From: Myxococcales bacterium
GTDB lineage: Bacteria; Myxococcota_A; UBA9042; GCA-2863065
NCBI GenBank assembly: GCA_018780435.1
Contig: JADMJS010000014.1
Location: 1-40,046 of the forward strand
Reading direction: 5' to 3'
DNA length: 40,046 bases
The notes below the pieces were generated by a model. That model had not been told where the DNA came from. It did not search any database and saw nothing but the letters and a program-made list of their open reading frames with translations. Of the stretch, positions 24,725-36,700 are shown one piece after another. Position numbers and translations under genes: made by a program. Position 1 is the stretch's first letter. Each line of letters opens with the position of its first letter.

Positions 24725-27696
24725 ACACCCCCACCCAGCCAACGCCCACTCCCCGTACCGCCAGTCGGCTCTCGTGGGCGCGCGCGTCGCTCAGCCGGTC
24801 GCTCCGACTGTCGAACCTGCGAAGCACGAAGCTCGCGCGCCCTGAGGGCGAACAGGCCTTCTTCGAGCAGACCCAACGGCTGGCGCTGAACCAGAGCATC
24901 ATCGGGAGCCTCTTCGTCTGCGTCTCGGTACTCTTCTGGTGGCCTCTCGACGCGTCGGTGTCTCCGAGCGCGCTCGGTGTCGAAGCGCTCTCACAGGTTC
25001 GCTGGGCAGCCCTCGCGATCGCCCTCGCGGCGCTCGTCGTCTATACGTCGTCCGCTTGGGCCCGCCGACAGGCGCTCTGGCTCACTCCCGTCTTCTTCGC
25101 CATGGCCTTCGTCGTATGCGGCTACCAGGTGGGTAAGCTCGGCGGTCCCGATCAGCCCTGGCACGCCAATGGACTCGTCACGATCGTCCCGATCGCCCTC
25201 TTGCCCCTCAGCTTCGGCCCGCGTGTGGTCGCGACCGCGCTCAACCACGGCGCGTTCGCGTTCGGGTTCTTCGTCATGAACCCCGAGAACCTCCACCACC
25301 CCATGGCGAGCGGACAGTTGAGCTTTACGGTGTTCGCCTACCTGCTCACCGTCGCGACGGGTGAGGTTCTCTATCGCTCCATGCGTGGCGCGTTCTTGCA
25401 GCGTAGAGCGCTCCAGGGCGCCCGCCGAGCCCTCGTAGCGTGGCGTCGGCGCCTCGAAGAGCGCGTCGAAGAGCAGACCTTCCAGCTGCGAGCTCTCGCC
25501 AAGACCCTCGACGACGCCCTCGAAACCGAACGCCGCCGCATCTCGTCGGAGCTCCATGACGAGCTCGGCCAAGCCATGACCGCGATGCGGCTCTACTTGA
25601 CCATGACGTTGAGACGCCATCCGACGGGTCAATCCCCCGTCGCCGCGCCGGTCGAGCAGCTCGCTGAGCTCCTGGGCCGTGCGACGACCACGTCTAGGGC
25701 GCTGATGACGAGCCTAAGACCCAAGGTGCTCGAAGACCTCGGGCTTCATGCCGCGCTGGACTGGTTGGCTCGAACCACGACTTCGAACGGGCTCTCGACG
25801 CGCGTCAGCATCCCACCGGAAGTCGACGCGGCTATTCGTGGCCCGGTTGCGCTGACCCTCTTTCGGGTCATTCAGGAGGCGTGTTCCAATGCGGCACGCC
25901 ATGCCGGTGCAAGTCACCTCACCATCTTGGTGACGAGCATCGACGATGTCGTCCTGGCCGAGGTACACGACGACGGCTGCGGCTTCGACCCCAGTGCACA
26001 ACCTCCGGGATTCGGGCTCCTGTCCATGCGCGAACGAGTCCGGGCACACGACGGTGAGCTTTCAATCGAGACCCGCGCCGGTCTTGGCACCGTGATCCGA
26101 GTCCGGCTCCCCCTGCCGGCGGAGCTCGTCGGCGGAGACGCCACGTCGCACGCAGGACATGCCGAGGGCGACCACGCGGAAGGCGCACCTGGCGACGCTC
26201 GAGAGGCCGGCGACGGCGACGATGTCCCAGCAAGCCGCCCGGGGACCTCGCCCCGCTCGCCGCTCGACTGGATCCGGCACGCGGTCAAGCAAACGCTGCC
26301 CCTCCTCAATACGGACGCGACGAACCGGCTTTCCGCCGCGGACCGCGTGCACTTCGCTGGCTACGTTCGGCGCCTCGCGGCGGACCAGGCGCTGGTGGCG
26401 AGCGCCCTCATGGGCGTTGCTGTCTTGCTCTGGTGGCCTATCGACCGCCTGGTCCAGCCGACGACGTCGAGCCTTGACGCATTCGGCCTACTCCGGTCGA
26501 TGTCGATCGTCGTGATCTTGGGCTTCTTCACTGCGGTCGCTGTGTCAACCACGGTCCGGCGTCACATCCTGGTCGCGGCGTCCTCCGCTTACGCCCTCTG
26601 CTACGGCGTCGTCGGCTACTGCCTGGGCCTCGCGGGTGGCCCGGACCTGCCGTGGTTCGGTGATGCGCTCGTCGTCATCGTGCCGTCGGCCTTGCTGCCT
26701 CTGGCATTTACTCACCGAGTCATTGTAACGGCAGCTATTTGCTGGTCTTTTCTGATTGGGTACTTCGGCCTCCACCCAGAGCACCTCCAACACGCGTTCA
26801 CCCCCTCGATGTTGAGCTTCACGCTCTTCGCGTTCCTGCTCACCGTCACGACGGGCGAAATCCTCAGCCGCTCCTATCTCCGCAGCTTCCTTCAAGAACG
26901 CTCGATCGACGCCGCGAGCGGGTCGCTCGACGCGGCGAGCGAGTCGCTCGAAGCCCGGATCGAAGGTCAGACGCAAGAGCTGCGCATTCTGACCCGACAC
27001 CTCGACGAGGCCCTGCAGACCGAACGACGTCGCATCGCCGTTCAGCTTCAGGATGAGCTCGGCCAAGACCTCATCGCGATGCGCCTGTCGCTGTCGATGG
27101 CCATGAAACGTTTTCCGGAAGGACAATCGGAGTCCGGTGCTCAGCTCGTCCAGCTCGCGGAGCTCCTCGACCAAGCGATCGCGACGTCGCGCTCCGTCGT
27201 GACGGGCCTGCGCCCGAAGGAGCTCGAGGAGCACGGACTGCGTGCGTCGCTCGATGGGCTCGCAAACAGCGTGGCGATGAGCGGAGGCCTCGACGCCGCC
27301 GTGCGCTTCGAGTCGGACGTCGAGTTCATTCTCACGCCAGCGCTCGGGCTCGCGATGTACCGCGTGGCGCAAGAAGCGTGCACCAACACGCTCAAGCACG
27401 CGGACGCCAAGAAGCTCCGCATCCGGGTACGCTTCGTCGGTGAGCTCATCGAGCTCGAGATCGCCGACGACGGCGACGGCTTCGACGTGAAGGGCCGCCC
27501 ATCCGGCTACGGCCTCTTGTCGATGCGCGAACGCGCACGCTCGCAAGGTGGCACGTTGACCGTCACGTCTGTGAGGCAACACGGCACGATCGTCCGCGCG
27601 CTCTTCCCGCGACCGGGCGCCGATCCGCTGGAGGCGCCGAGGACGCCGTCCAGACCGCGGGAACCGGTGCCCCGGCCGGAGCTCGCGCGGCGTTGA
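24721..27696 (+). CDS. Tandem sensor histidine kinase with degenerate second H-box
   Basis: A 991-residue protein made of two complete copies of one module: about six membrane segments, coiled coil, HisKA_3 and HATPase. Copy 1 spans about 55-465 and copy 2 about 520-975, joined by an acidic linker (about 469-517). Both carry 'WWP[LI]D', 'GGPD.PW', 'SFT.FA.LLTV.TGE'. Copy 1 has phosphoacceptor H279 in 'SELHDELGQ'. Copy 2 reads 'VQLQDELGQ', with Gln777 (CAG at 27049-27051) at that position. Both ATP domains keep an N box ('EACSNAARH', 'EACTNTLKH') and 'GLLSMRERV/A'. The second module could phosphorylate copy 1 or act as a regulator. The GTG start overlaps the glycosyltransferase stop. No response regulator adjoins it. 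Confidence 0.93.
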   Translation: MNTPTQPTPTPRTASRLSWARASLSRSLRLSNLRSTKLARPEGEQAFFEQTQRLALNQSIIGSLFVCVSVLFWWPLDASVSPSALGVEALSQVRWAALAIALAALVVYTSSAWARRQALWLTPVFFAMAFVVCGYQVGKLGGPDQPWHANGLVTIVPIALLPLSFGPRVVATALNHGAFAFGFFVMNPENLHHPMASGQLSFTVFAYLLTVATGEVLYRSMRGAFLQRRALQGARRALVAWRRRLEERVEEQTFQLRALAKTLDDALETERRRISSELHDELGQAMTAMRLYLTMTLRRHPTGQSPVAAPVEQLAELLGRATTTSRALMTSLRPKVLEDLGLHAALDWLARTTTSNGLSTRVSIPPEVDAAIRGPVALTLFRVIQEACSNAARHAGASHLTILVTSIDDVVLAEVHDDGCGFDPSAQPPGFGLLSMRERVRAHDGELSIETRAGLGTVIRVRLPLPAELVGGDATSHAGHAEGDHAEGAPGDAREAGDGDDVPASRPGTSPRSPLDWIRHAVKQTLPLLNTDATNRLSAADRVHFAGYVRRLAADQALVASALMGVAVLLWWPIDRLVQPTTSSLDAFGLLRSMSIVVILGFFTAVAVSTTVRRHILVAASSAYALCYGVVGYCLGLAGGPDLPWFGDALVVIVPSALLPLAFTHRVIVTAAICWSFLIGYFGLHPEHLQHAFTPSMLSFTLFAFLLTVTTGEILSRSYLRSFLQERSIDAASGSLDAASESLEARIEGQTQELRILTRHLDEALQTERRRIAVQLQDELGQDLIAMRLSLSMAMKRFPEGQSESGAQLVQLAELLDQAIATSRSVVTGLRPKELEEHGLRASLDGLANSVAMSGGLDAAVRFESDVEFILTPALGLAMYRVAQEACTNTLKHADAKKLRIRVRFVGELIELEIADDGDGFDVKGRPSGYGLLSMRERARSQGGTLTVTSVRQHGTIVRALFPRPGADPLEAPRTPSRPREPVPRPELARR

Positions 27697-27792
27697 GGGG
27701 CGCGCAGGACACCCTCGCCACCCACTCGCAAGCCTTGCCATTGAGGCCCCGAGGGCCCATGATCGGGCGCAATCGCGAGGTTGGGGGTCAAC

Positions 27793-30700
27793 ATGATCGT
27801 ATCCAGACTTTCACGGCTCCTGCCGTGGAGTGCCGTCGTTGTCGTCCTGAGTCGGTGCGGAGACGCGGACCCGCCCGAGCCAGCGGCGGGAGGGCCGGCT
27901 TCCCAGTCGGCTCCGCTGCTTGCCGGAATGCTGACGCCTCCGGACCGGTGGGAGGCGGCAGTGGGCTGGGACTCAGCGGGAGCGCGGATGCTGGTCGCCG
28001 CCGGAGCCCACTATGAGAACGCGGATCCGGCTGACCTGAACGACGCTTGGTCGCTGTCGGCGCTGGAGCTCGGCGACCAATGGAGGTCGCTCGCCCCGTC
28101 CGGTGCCGCCCCCTCGAAACGCCACGAACCGGCGGCCGCGTACTCGCCAGCGCTCTCCCGCTTGATCATCTACGGCGGGTTCGCCGGGGCCTTCTACACC
28201 ACGCCGTCGGACATGAGCGACCTGTGGGCGCTCAACCTCGCGCCAGAAGGCAACTCCTGGACCAAGCTGACGGCGACCGGCGGGCCACCTACGGCGCGCT
28301 ACGGGGCCGGCTTAGTCTACGACGACAGCCTTGGCCGCTTCTTGCTGTTCGGCGGAGCGAAGCTGGCTTCCAGCAGTACGTACAACACGTATCCGGACGT
28401 ATGGCAGCTCACCGTCTCGGGGTCGACCGGTACCTGGACCAAGCTCGCGCCCGTGGGTACGGGTCCGGCCAAGCGCTACCGCCACGCGACCGTGTGGGAC
28501 CCTGTCGGGCGCCGGATGATCGTCATTGCCGGCTATGGCTATCTGAACTCCGCCTGGCAGGCGCTCAGTGACGTCTGGATCCTGTCGGCCAACACGACCC
28601 AAGGCGCGTGGACCGCCGTGGCGCCGACGGGGACCGGGCCGGGGACGATCGCTGACCATGGTGCCGTGTGGGACGCGACGAACCAACGCGTTCTGGTATT
28701 CGGCGGCGTCCGGTCCTCGGGTCGGTCCAACCAGACGTGGGCGTTGACATTCGACGGACAGAGCGCCCAATGGAGCCAGGTTGCGACGACGGGACAACCG
28801 CCCTCGCCGCGCCAAGCCGCAGCGGTCGCCTATGACGACGTGCACCAGCGACTGCTGGCCTTCAGCGGCTACGGCGACTTCTACAGCGACGACAATACCT
28901 ACTCCCTCACGTTCTCACCAGAGGGCGCGGTCTGGAACACCATCACACCTTACGTATGCGAGACAACACCTCTAGCTTCGAACCTACTCGGGCCCGCCGA
29001 CGGGAGCACGCCGCTGGGGTGCCCGATAACGCTCGACTGGTCGTCGGCGTCGGGCGTCCGGTACGACGTCGAGCTCAACGGCAGCCTTGTCGCTACCGAC
29101 CTGTCTGACTCGACTTGGACGGTTCCGGCCGCGACGCCATTGCTTCCGACAAGCAACACGTGGCGCGTCATCACGAAGGGGTGCGGCACCACGAGCGCGG
29201 CGTCCCCAACGCGCACGTTCGATCGGGCGCCACCCTCCGCGACCGTGATCGCTCCTGCCGACGGGGGCTCCGCGGTGGCTTGCGCAGTCTCCCTCTCGTG
29301 GAGCGTCCCGGCGGGCGTGGCAGGCGGTACCTTCGACGTCACTCTGAACGGGGCGACACTCGTCACAGGAATCACCGGGACGTCGCTTATCGTGCCGCCT
29401 GCGCTCGCATTGTCTCCGACGGGGAACACCTGGTCCGTGTCCACGCGAAATTGCGCCGGAGACGTCACTGAGAGCCCGACGTTCACGTTCGACCGCGCGC
29501 CGCGGGCACCGATCGTCGTGGCTCCGACGGACGGCAGCGAGCTCACCGCGTGTGGGCCCACGCTCGCCTGGCAAGTGCCCGGCGGCAGCGGATACGCGTA
29601 CGACTTGCTCGTAAATGGCCAGGTGGTCGCCACGGGGCTGGGCTCGGCCAGCTATACGCTCCCGGCGGACCTTCCGCTCTCAAGAGAGGGGAACACCTGG
29701 GAGGTCGTCGCGCGCGGCTGCGACGCCGACTTCGCCGAGTCGACGCCGTTCGGGTTCTCCCTGGCAGATACTGCCCGACCGGCGCCACCGACGCTGACGA
29801 CGCCTCCGGACGGCGGCTCCCTGCCTGCGTGCGACCGACAGGTGACCTGGACAGGAGATGACGGGCTGACGTTCGACGTCGCACTAGGTGGACAGCCGTT
29901 GGCCGCCGGGTTGACGGCAAAAACCCACACGTTGCCCCTCGACGTCACGAGCGGTGAGTCTGGAACGGTCTCGGTCGTCGCGCGTAATTGCCTGGCGTCG
30001 GACCCCGCGTCGGCCACGTTCACCCTGGACCCTCCGCTACCGACGCTCCTCGAACCGGCCTCCGGTGAGATCGTCGACTGCGTGCCCATGTTCGTCACTA
30101 GCGCTGCGGCGCCGGCTGACGTCACGAGCACGGTGATTGTGACGAAGGAGGGCACTACGGCGCCGCTCATGACGCTACCGCTCTCGTCGACATCCATCGT
30201 GGTCCCCGGCGACCAGGGTCTACTCCCGGGCGACTATGCGTGGGCCGTGTCGGTGACGAAGGGCGGCTGCACCCGGACCTCATCCGCAATCCCCTTCACG
30301 GTCCGGTACGCCACCCCCGCTGCATTCTCCATCACGTCGCCGGCCGAATCCGACGTCGTTGACGACCCGGCCACCGTCTCCTGGACCAGCGCTGTCGCTC
30401 CTGGGGCCTGCCTCGCGTCCTACGAGGTGGAGGCCGGTATGAACACCTACACCGTCCCCATTGGGACCACCCAGGTCAGCCTCGCCCCGCAGGGTCAGGT
30501 CGATAAGGCGCTGGTCGAAGACTTCGAGAGCCCGGCGTGGAGCGGCGCCGCGTGGGGTGGTTGGTGCTATCCCACCAGCGCCGCTCATGGGGGGACGCGA
30601 GCGCTCTCCTGCTCCGGCGGCGGTGGCCCGGCCAACACGGTCAGCTTCCCGATCGACCTGACGGGCGCGACAGACGCCCGGCTGACGCTGTGGGAGTACG

Positions 30701-33700
30701 GCGACATCGGGTACGATAACAACTGTTGGGGAGTGACCTACGCGTACGTCTTAGACGAGAGTGGCACCCAAAACCTCGGCCTCCTCTACGAGTTCTATGG
30801 TGTCACGACCCAGGATTCGTGGGTCAGGCGCGAGGTCGACTTGAGCCCACACAAGGGCAAGACCGTCCGCCTCCTCTTCCGTCGTTCACAGTCCTACGGC
30901 TGCACGATCACCTGGCTGATCGACGACCTCGAGGTCACCAAGACCCGTCCGGTCGACCCCCTCACGTGCGGAACCAACTCGATCTCCGTCACGGCGGTCG
31001 CCCTCGACGGCACGCGTTTCCCCGCGGCCTCAACGATCACCGTGAACTACCCGCCTGCGCCGCCCGCCCCGACGCTGCTCGCGCCCGCTCCCGAGGCCAC
31101 CCACTCCTGCGACACCACGCCATTGGCCTTCTCCTGGACGACGAACAAGGGCGACACGTACGACCTGAAGGTCAACGGGGCGACCGCGCTCGGTGGGCTG
31201 TCTTCCGGTGCTGCTACGCTCCCGGCGGGAGCGCCCTTGGAGTCGACCACGTCTTGGAGCGTGACGGCACGGAATTGCCTCGGTGAGACCGCGACCTCGG
31301 AATCCCGTTCGATCACCGTCTCGTCCACGACGCCCCCGAAGAAGCCCACGCTGCTCGAACCCGCCAACGGCGCGACCGTCCACTGCGACCCGACCTTCAA
31401 GTGGAGTGTCGAAGGCGGAACGACCGGGCTCGTGACCGACGTCTTGGTGGACGGTCAGGCCTTCGTCACGGGTCTCACGAGCCAGACCTTCACGCCGCCC
31501 GGGAACGCCGGGCTCAGCGAGGGCACGCACGTTTGGCAGGTCCGCACACGCAACTGCGCCGGCCAGACCGACGTGTCCATGCCCCGGGCGGTCGCCGTCG
31601 CGAACGCGCCCTCCCAGCCCGTGATCACCGCCCCGGCGAACTTGGCCTACACCAGCGGGACCCCGACGTTGTCCTGGTCCGGGGACGGCGGAAGCGTAGC
31701 GTATGATGTCCTTATTGACGGGGCGGCTGTCCTGACCAATGTCTCTGGATCTACTACTACCCTGCTGACGCCGCTCAGCCACGGCACCCACACCGTAGAA
31801 CTCGTAGCGAGAGGATGCGGCGGCACAGAGACCCGATCGGCCTCCCGCGTATTCCTGGCGGACGTTACGGCACCGGCGCCCCCGAGTCTGACCAAGCCCG
31901 CCCCCGGTAGCTGGACGAACCTGGACGTCGTCACACTTGAGTGGACTCCCTCGGTCGACCCGGACTCCGGGATCGCCCAGTATACGGTGACGGTGGGTTC
32001 CGAGGTCCTCTCCGCGACGACAACGACGTCGGCGCAATGGTCCACCCGTATTCAGACGCTCTATTCGAAGTCCTATGGCTTCGAGTCGTCCGCCGAGCTC
32101 GCAGATTGGCAGTTCACCGGAAGCTGGGGTCGAACGACCTCCTACCGCCGGTCCGGAAGCTACTCACTGGCCGACTCTACGGGCGGCAACTACTCGAACA
32201 ACGTGGACTACAGCGCGACGCTGAACGCGTGGCATATTCCGACGGCCGACAGCGTGATCAGCTGGTACGACATCTACGAGATGCCGGCCTGGTACCAGGA
32301 GATCAACGGCTACGACGACATCGGGCTGGAGATCCGCCGCAAAGATGGCAATTGGGAGGAACTCGCCAGCTTCATGGGGCTCGCGTCCGGCCTGAGCAAC
32401 GCCTGGTTCAGGGCGGAGAGCGTCAGCCTCGGGGGCTACGCAAACGACGAAGTCCAGATGCGCTTCTACCTGCGTACGAATCCTACAGTCGTAGCGAACG
32501 GCATCTTCATCGACGACCTCTCGATCACGAACCTGGCCAACCGGACGAAGTTCGTTCCGGACGGGACGATCGAGGTTCGAGTCGCCGTGTCGGACAAAGT
32601 CGGCAACGTCTCGTCGAGCACCGTCGCGACGATCGGGATCGACCGAGTGCCCCCCTCGACGCCGGCGCTCGTCGCGCCCGCGGGTTTCGTGGACGTGGGT
32701 CCGACCGGGGTCGCTCTAACCTGGGGCCCCAGCATCGACGACCGGGCTGGGTTGGCGCGGTACGAGCTGCTCATCGACGGGGCTCTGCACGTGGGCGACA
32801 TCTCGCCGAGCGTCCAGACGATGAACCTGAGCCCTTTCGGGCTGAGCGACGGCACCCACACTTGGGCGATCCGGGCCGTCGACCGCGCGGGCAATTCTGC
32901 GACCTCTAGCGCGCGCGATCTGCGCTTCGACGTGGCCCCGCCGTCCGTGGCGCCGGTTCCGAAGACCCCGGCGAACGGCGCGTATGTGGCCACCCTCGTG
33001 CCGGACTTCTGTTTCACCCCGGCCGTCGACTCCGGGTCGGGCATCGCAGGCCATGAGCTGTTCCTCGACGGGGTCAGCCAGGGGACGTCCGCCGCCGGCA
33101 CGAATTGCGCGACGGCGATCGCCGCGGAGGGACCACACGAGTGGTTCGTTAGAGCCCGCGACAAGGCGGGGAACTCGAAGGACTCGCCGACTTGGACGTT
33201 CGTAAACGACTTGACGCCGCCCGCCCCCTTCGAACTCCGCGAGCCGGCGGACGGCCAAGCAGTTCTCACGCTTCGTCCCCTCCTCTGCTGGGGGCCGGCT
33301 TCCGACGCCCTCTCCGGAGTCGCTTTCTATACATTGACTATTGCAGGTCAGTCGGTGGACGTAAACTCTGATGTCGTATCCGTGATCGTCTGTGCACGAC
33401 CGGCCGTCGCGTTGCCTCCTGGGCCCAGCGCGTGGTCCGTTGTGGCCGTCGACCGAGCGGGGAACACACGCACTGCCTCGTCGGGGCCTCGCACACTGAC
33501 TGCCAGCGCCGACAACAAGGCTCCGGTTGCTACCATCACCTCCCCCGCGCCGGGTGGCGTGGCGGGCGGCGACCCGGCCCGCCTCAGCGGGACCGTATCC
33601 GACGAAACGAATGGGTCTGGCGTGGCTGGCGTGACCGTGATGATTGTCCAAGGCCCCATCTTGGACGCGGTCGTGGAATCGTCGGCCGCGGGTCTGACGT

Positions 33701-36700
33701 GGAGTGTCACCTGGGACCAGCCGTTCAACGGCGCGAGGAGCGCTATCGCTCGGGCCGTTGACAACGACGGGAACAAGCAGGGCCTCGGAGCGCCCTACCC
33801 GTTCGTCGTCGACCTGAAGCCGCCCGACTCGTTCCCGCTCCTCGGTCCTCCCATCGGCAGCTGGGCGAGCCCGACTCCGACCTTCTCCTGGGGCTCCTCC
33901 TCGGATGGCGAGAGTGGAATTCAGGGCTACGCTCTGAGCTGGTGGCCGGAAGGACACCCAGAGCTCAGCGAGTCTGTGGACGCCGGAATGGCAACGGTTT
34001 TCACCATTGCCCAGCCACTCGTCGACGGCGCGTTCGAGTGGACGGTCACGGCGAGTGATCGGCTCGGCCACACGACGACCGCGACTTCGAGCGGCCTCGT
34101 GCACGTCGACGGTACGCCACCGGCGGCCCCCGAACCCAACTCGCCTGCCGACGGGGCGTGGTCGGCGGACGCGACGCCCGAGCTGCGGTGGCACCCCGGC
34201 AGCGATGCCGGCGGGGCGATCTGCGGGTACCGGATCACGATCGACGGCGTCGTCGTAGCGCCGCTCGTCACCGGCTACAATTTCACGACCGGGCCGCTCG
34301 GCGAGGGGGCCCACCTCTGGACCGTCGGGACCGTCGACTGCGTTGGGAACGTAAGCCCTCCCAGTGCACCTCGGACGCTGCGCCTCGACCTGACGCCGCC
34401 CCCGGTCGTGACCCTCCTCACACCCGGCGTGTACGCGACGCTGAGCGACGCGACACCGACGTTTAGCTGGATGCCAATACACGATGCTCTGTCGGGTACA
34501 TGCGGCTACCGGGTGATCGCGAACAGCCACGTCTGGAGCGTCGAGGCCCCGACGACCGAATTCACACCAACCGAGGCGCTGGCGGATGGTCCGGTGACCT
34601 GGAACGTCCTGGCGATCGATTGCGCGGGAAACACCAGCCAGGGTGAGACTCCGCGCCCGCTCACGATCGACACCGCCGCGCCGGTCCTCTTCGCCGACCC
34701 ACCGGCCGGAACCTTCGCCGGGGCTTTCCCCGTTGCGCTCGGGAGCAATGAGCCCGCTGCGACCATCCGGTACGCGACCGCGGGGGCGAACGTACTCAAC
34801 TCCTCGATCCAGTACGTCTCACCCGTCCTGCTCGATGGTGAAGGCACGGTGACGCTACAAGCGATCGCCCACGACGAAGCCGGTAACGCGAGCGAGGTGC
34901 TCTCGGCCACTTACGTGATCGACCGCGAGCCGCCTGCGCTGGCGTTCCATCCGGCGGGCAGTGTGTACGCCGGCCCCGTGCAGATCACCGTGACGACGAG
35001 CGAGGCGGCCAAGGTCTTCTACACGGCGGACGGCAGCGATCCAGTGACGACCGGGAGTGGGATCTCGTCACCCGCCACCATTGACCTTGGAGAGGAGGGC
35101 ACAACGCTCCTGAAGGTCGTCGCCGTCGACTCAGTCGGCAATACCAGCGCAGTCGCCGAACAGATGTACGTCGTCGACACGGTGCCTCCCATGACCTTCG
35201 TGCTCCCTCTGGGCGCCGCGTACGACTCGCCCCAGGAGCTCACCATCACGTCGGCCGAGAGCCCAGCCACGGTCGTCTACTCGCTCGACGGCTCCGATCC
35301 CAACGTCGTCGCCCCCTCGCCCGTGTCGATCCCGCTGTCCGCCGACGGGAAGTACCAGGTTCGTGCCTACTCTATCGACCTTGCCGGCAATACGGGCCCG
35401 ATCGCGGCGGCGGTCCTCGTGATCGACACGCGCGCTCCGAGCATCGCCGCTACACCTGACGGGGGCCTCTACGATGGGCCGGTCTGGGTAGAGCTTACGT
35501 CGGACGAGTCGGACGCCGTCATCCACGTCACACTGGACGGGAGCACGCCGACCGCGGAGTCGCCAATCTACAACGGGAAGGTCCTCGTCGGTGCGACCGA
35601 CGGCCTGTTCGAGGTCCGCGCTATCGCGGTAGATGTGGCCCGGAACGAGAGTCCAGAGCTGGTGGTGGCCTACGAGGTCGACACGAACGCTCCGTCGACT
35701 CACGGCGATCCGCCCGGCGGGTGGTTTCGTGGGCCCGTGGACGTGATGCTGTCGACCGACGAGGGTGCGGAGCTAGCCTGGGACGCCAGCGGCGGCTCTC
35801 CCGATCCCAGTGCGGCGGTGGCCGGACCCGTGACCATTCACCTCGACACGGAGGGGACGCATGTCGTACGGGCGCTCTCGGTCGACGTGGTGGGGAACGT
35901 AGGGGCCCTGTTCGAGGCGACGTATCGGCTCGACTGGACGCCTCCCGCCGTCGCGGTAACGCCCGACGGCGGGAGCTTCCCGGCGCCGCCCAACGTCACT
36001 CTGACAGCGAGCGAGCCCGCCACCATTCACGTCCAGCTCGACGGTGCCCCGGCGACTGTGAGCTCGCCCGTCGCAAGCGGTCCCGTTCTCGTGTCGGCGG
36101 AAGGAATGACGGTCTTGCGGGCGATGGCCGTGGACGAGGCGGGCAATGAGGGGCCCGCGTCGGAGGCGTCCTTCACCGTTGATACCCTCCCGCCGTCGGG
36201 CCTCGCGGTGGTTTCACCCGCGCCCGACACGTGGGTCTCCTCTTCCACGCCGCCGTTCTGCTGGGAAGCGGCGACCGACGCCACATCCGGGCTCGAGTCG
36301 TACGCGCTCATCGTCGACGGCAAGCCAGTTTGGACGGGGCTCGCCACGTGCGCGGTGGCCGCAGCGCCTCTTCCGGACGGGCCGCACACGTGGGAGGTCG
36401 CAGCGGCGGACGCCTTCGACCACACCGCCGTCACGGACCCGGTGTCGTTCGGCGTGGACGGCACGCCGCCGACCAGTGCGCTTTTTGCCTGGAGCGCCGT
36501 CGAGCCGGGTGTTTACGAACTCGAGGGCACGGCCGGTGATAGCCACAGCGGGGTCACGAGCGTCGTCGTCTTCGTCGACGGCGGCTCGCCCGTAGGCGCC
36601 GTCGACGACGAAGGGACATTCGCGACATGGACGGCCACCACCTCACTACCGCCGGGCAGCCACCTCGTACGGACGGAGGCCGTGGACTTGGCCGGCAACA

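Noticed and set aside
27745..27757. GGCCC-CGA-GGGCC hairpin as terminator after the tandem kinase
   Set aside because: The stem is only 5 bases with a 3-base loop and no T tract; such pairs arise often by chance at this GC content.
27793..27870. Lipoprotein signal at the start of the giant protein
   Set aside because: The hydrophobic segment ends in LSRC, and Arg at the position before Cys does not fit a normal lipobox, so I call it only an export segment.
32716..34530. A 604-codon minus-strand open frame inside the giant gene
   Set aside because: It is antisense to repeat domains that are clear in the plus frame, and its composition is Arg/Gly-rich with no motif.
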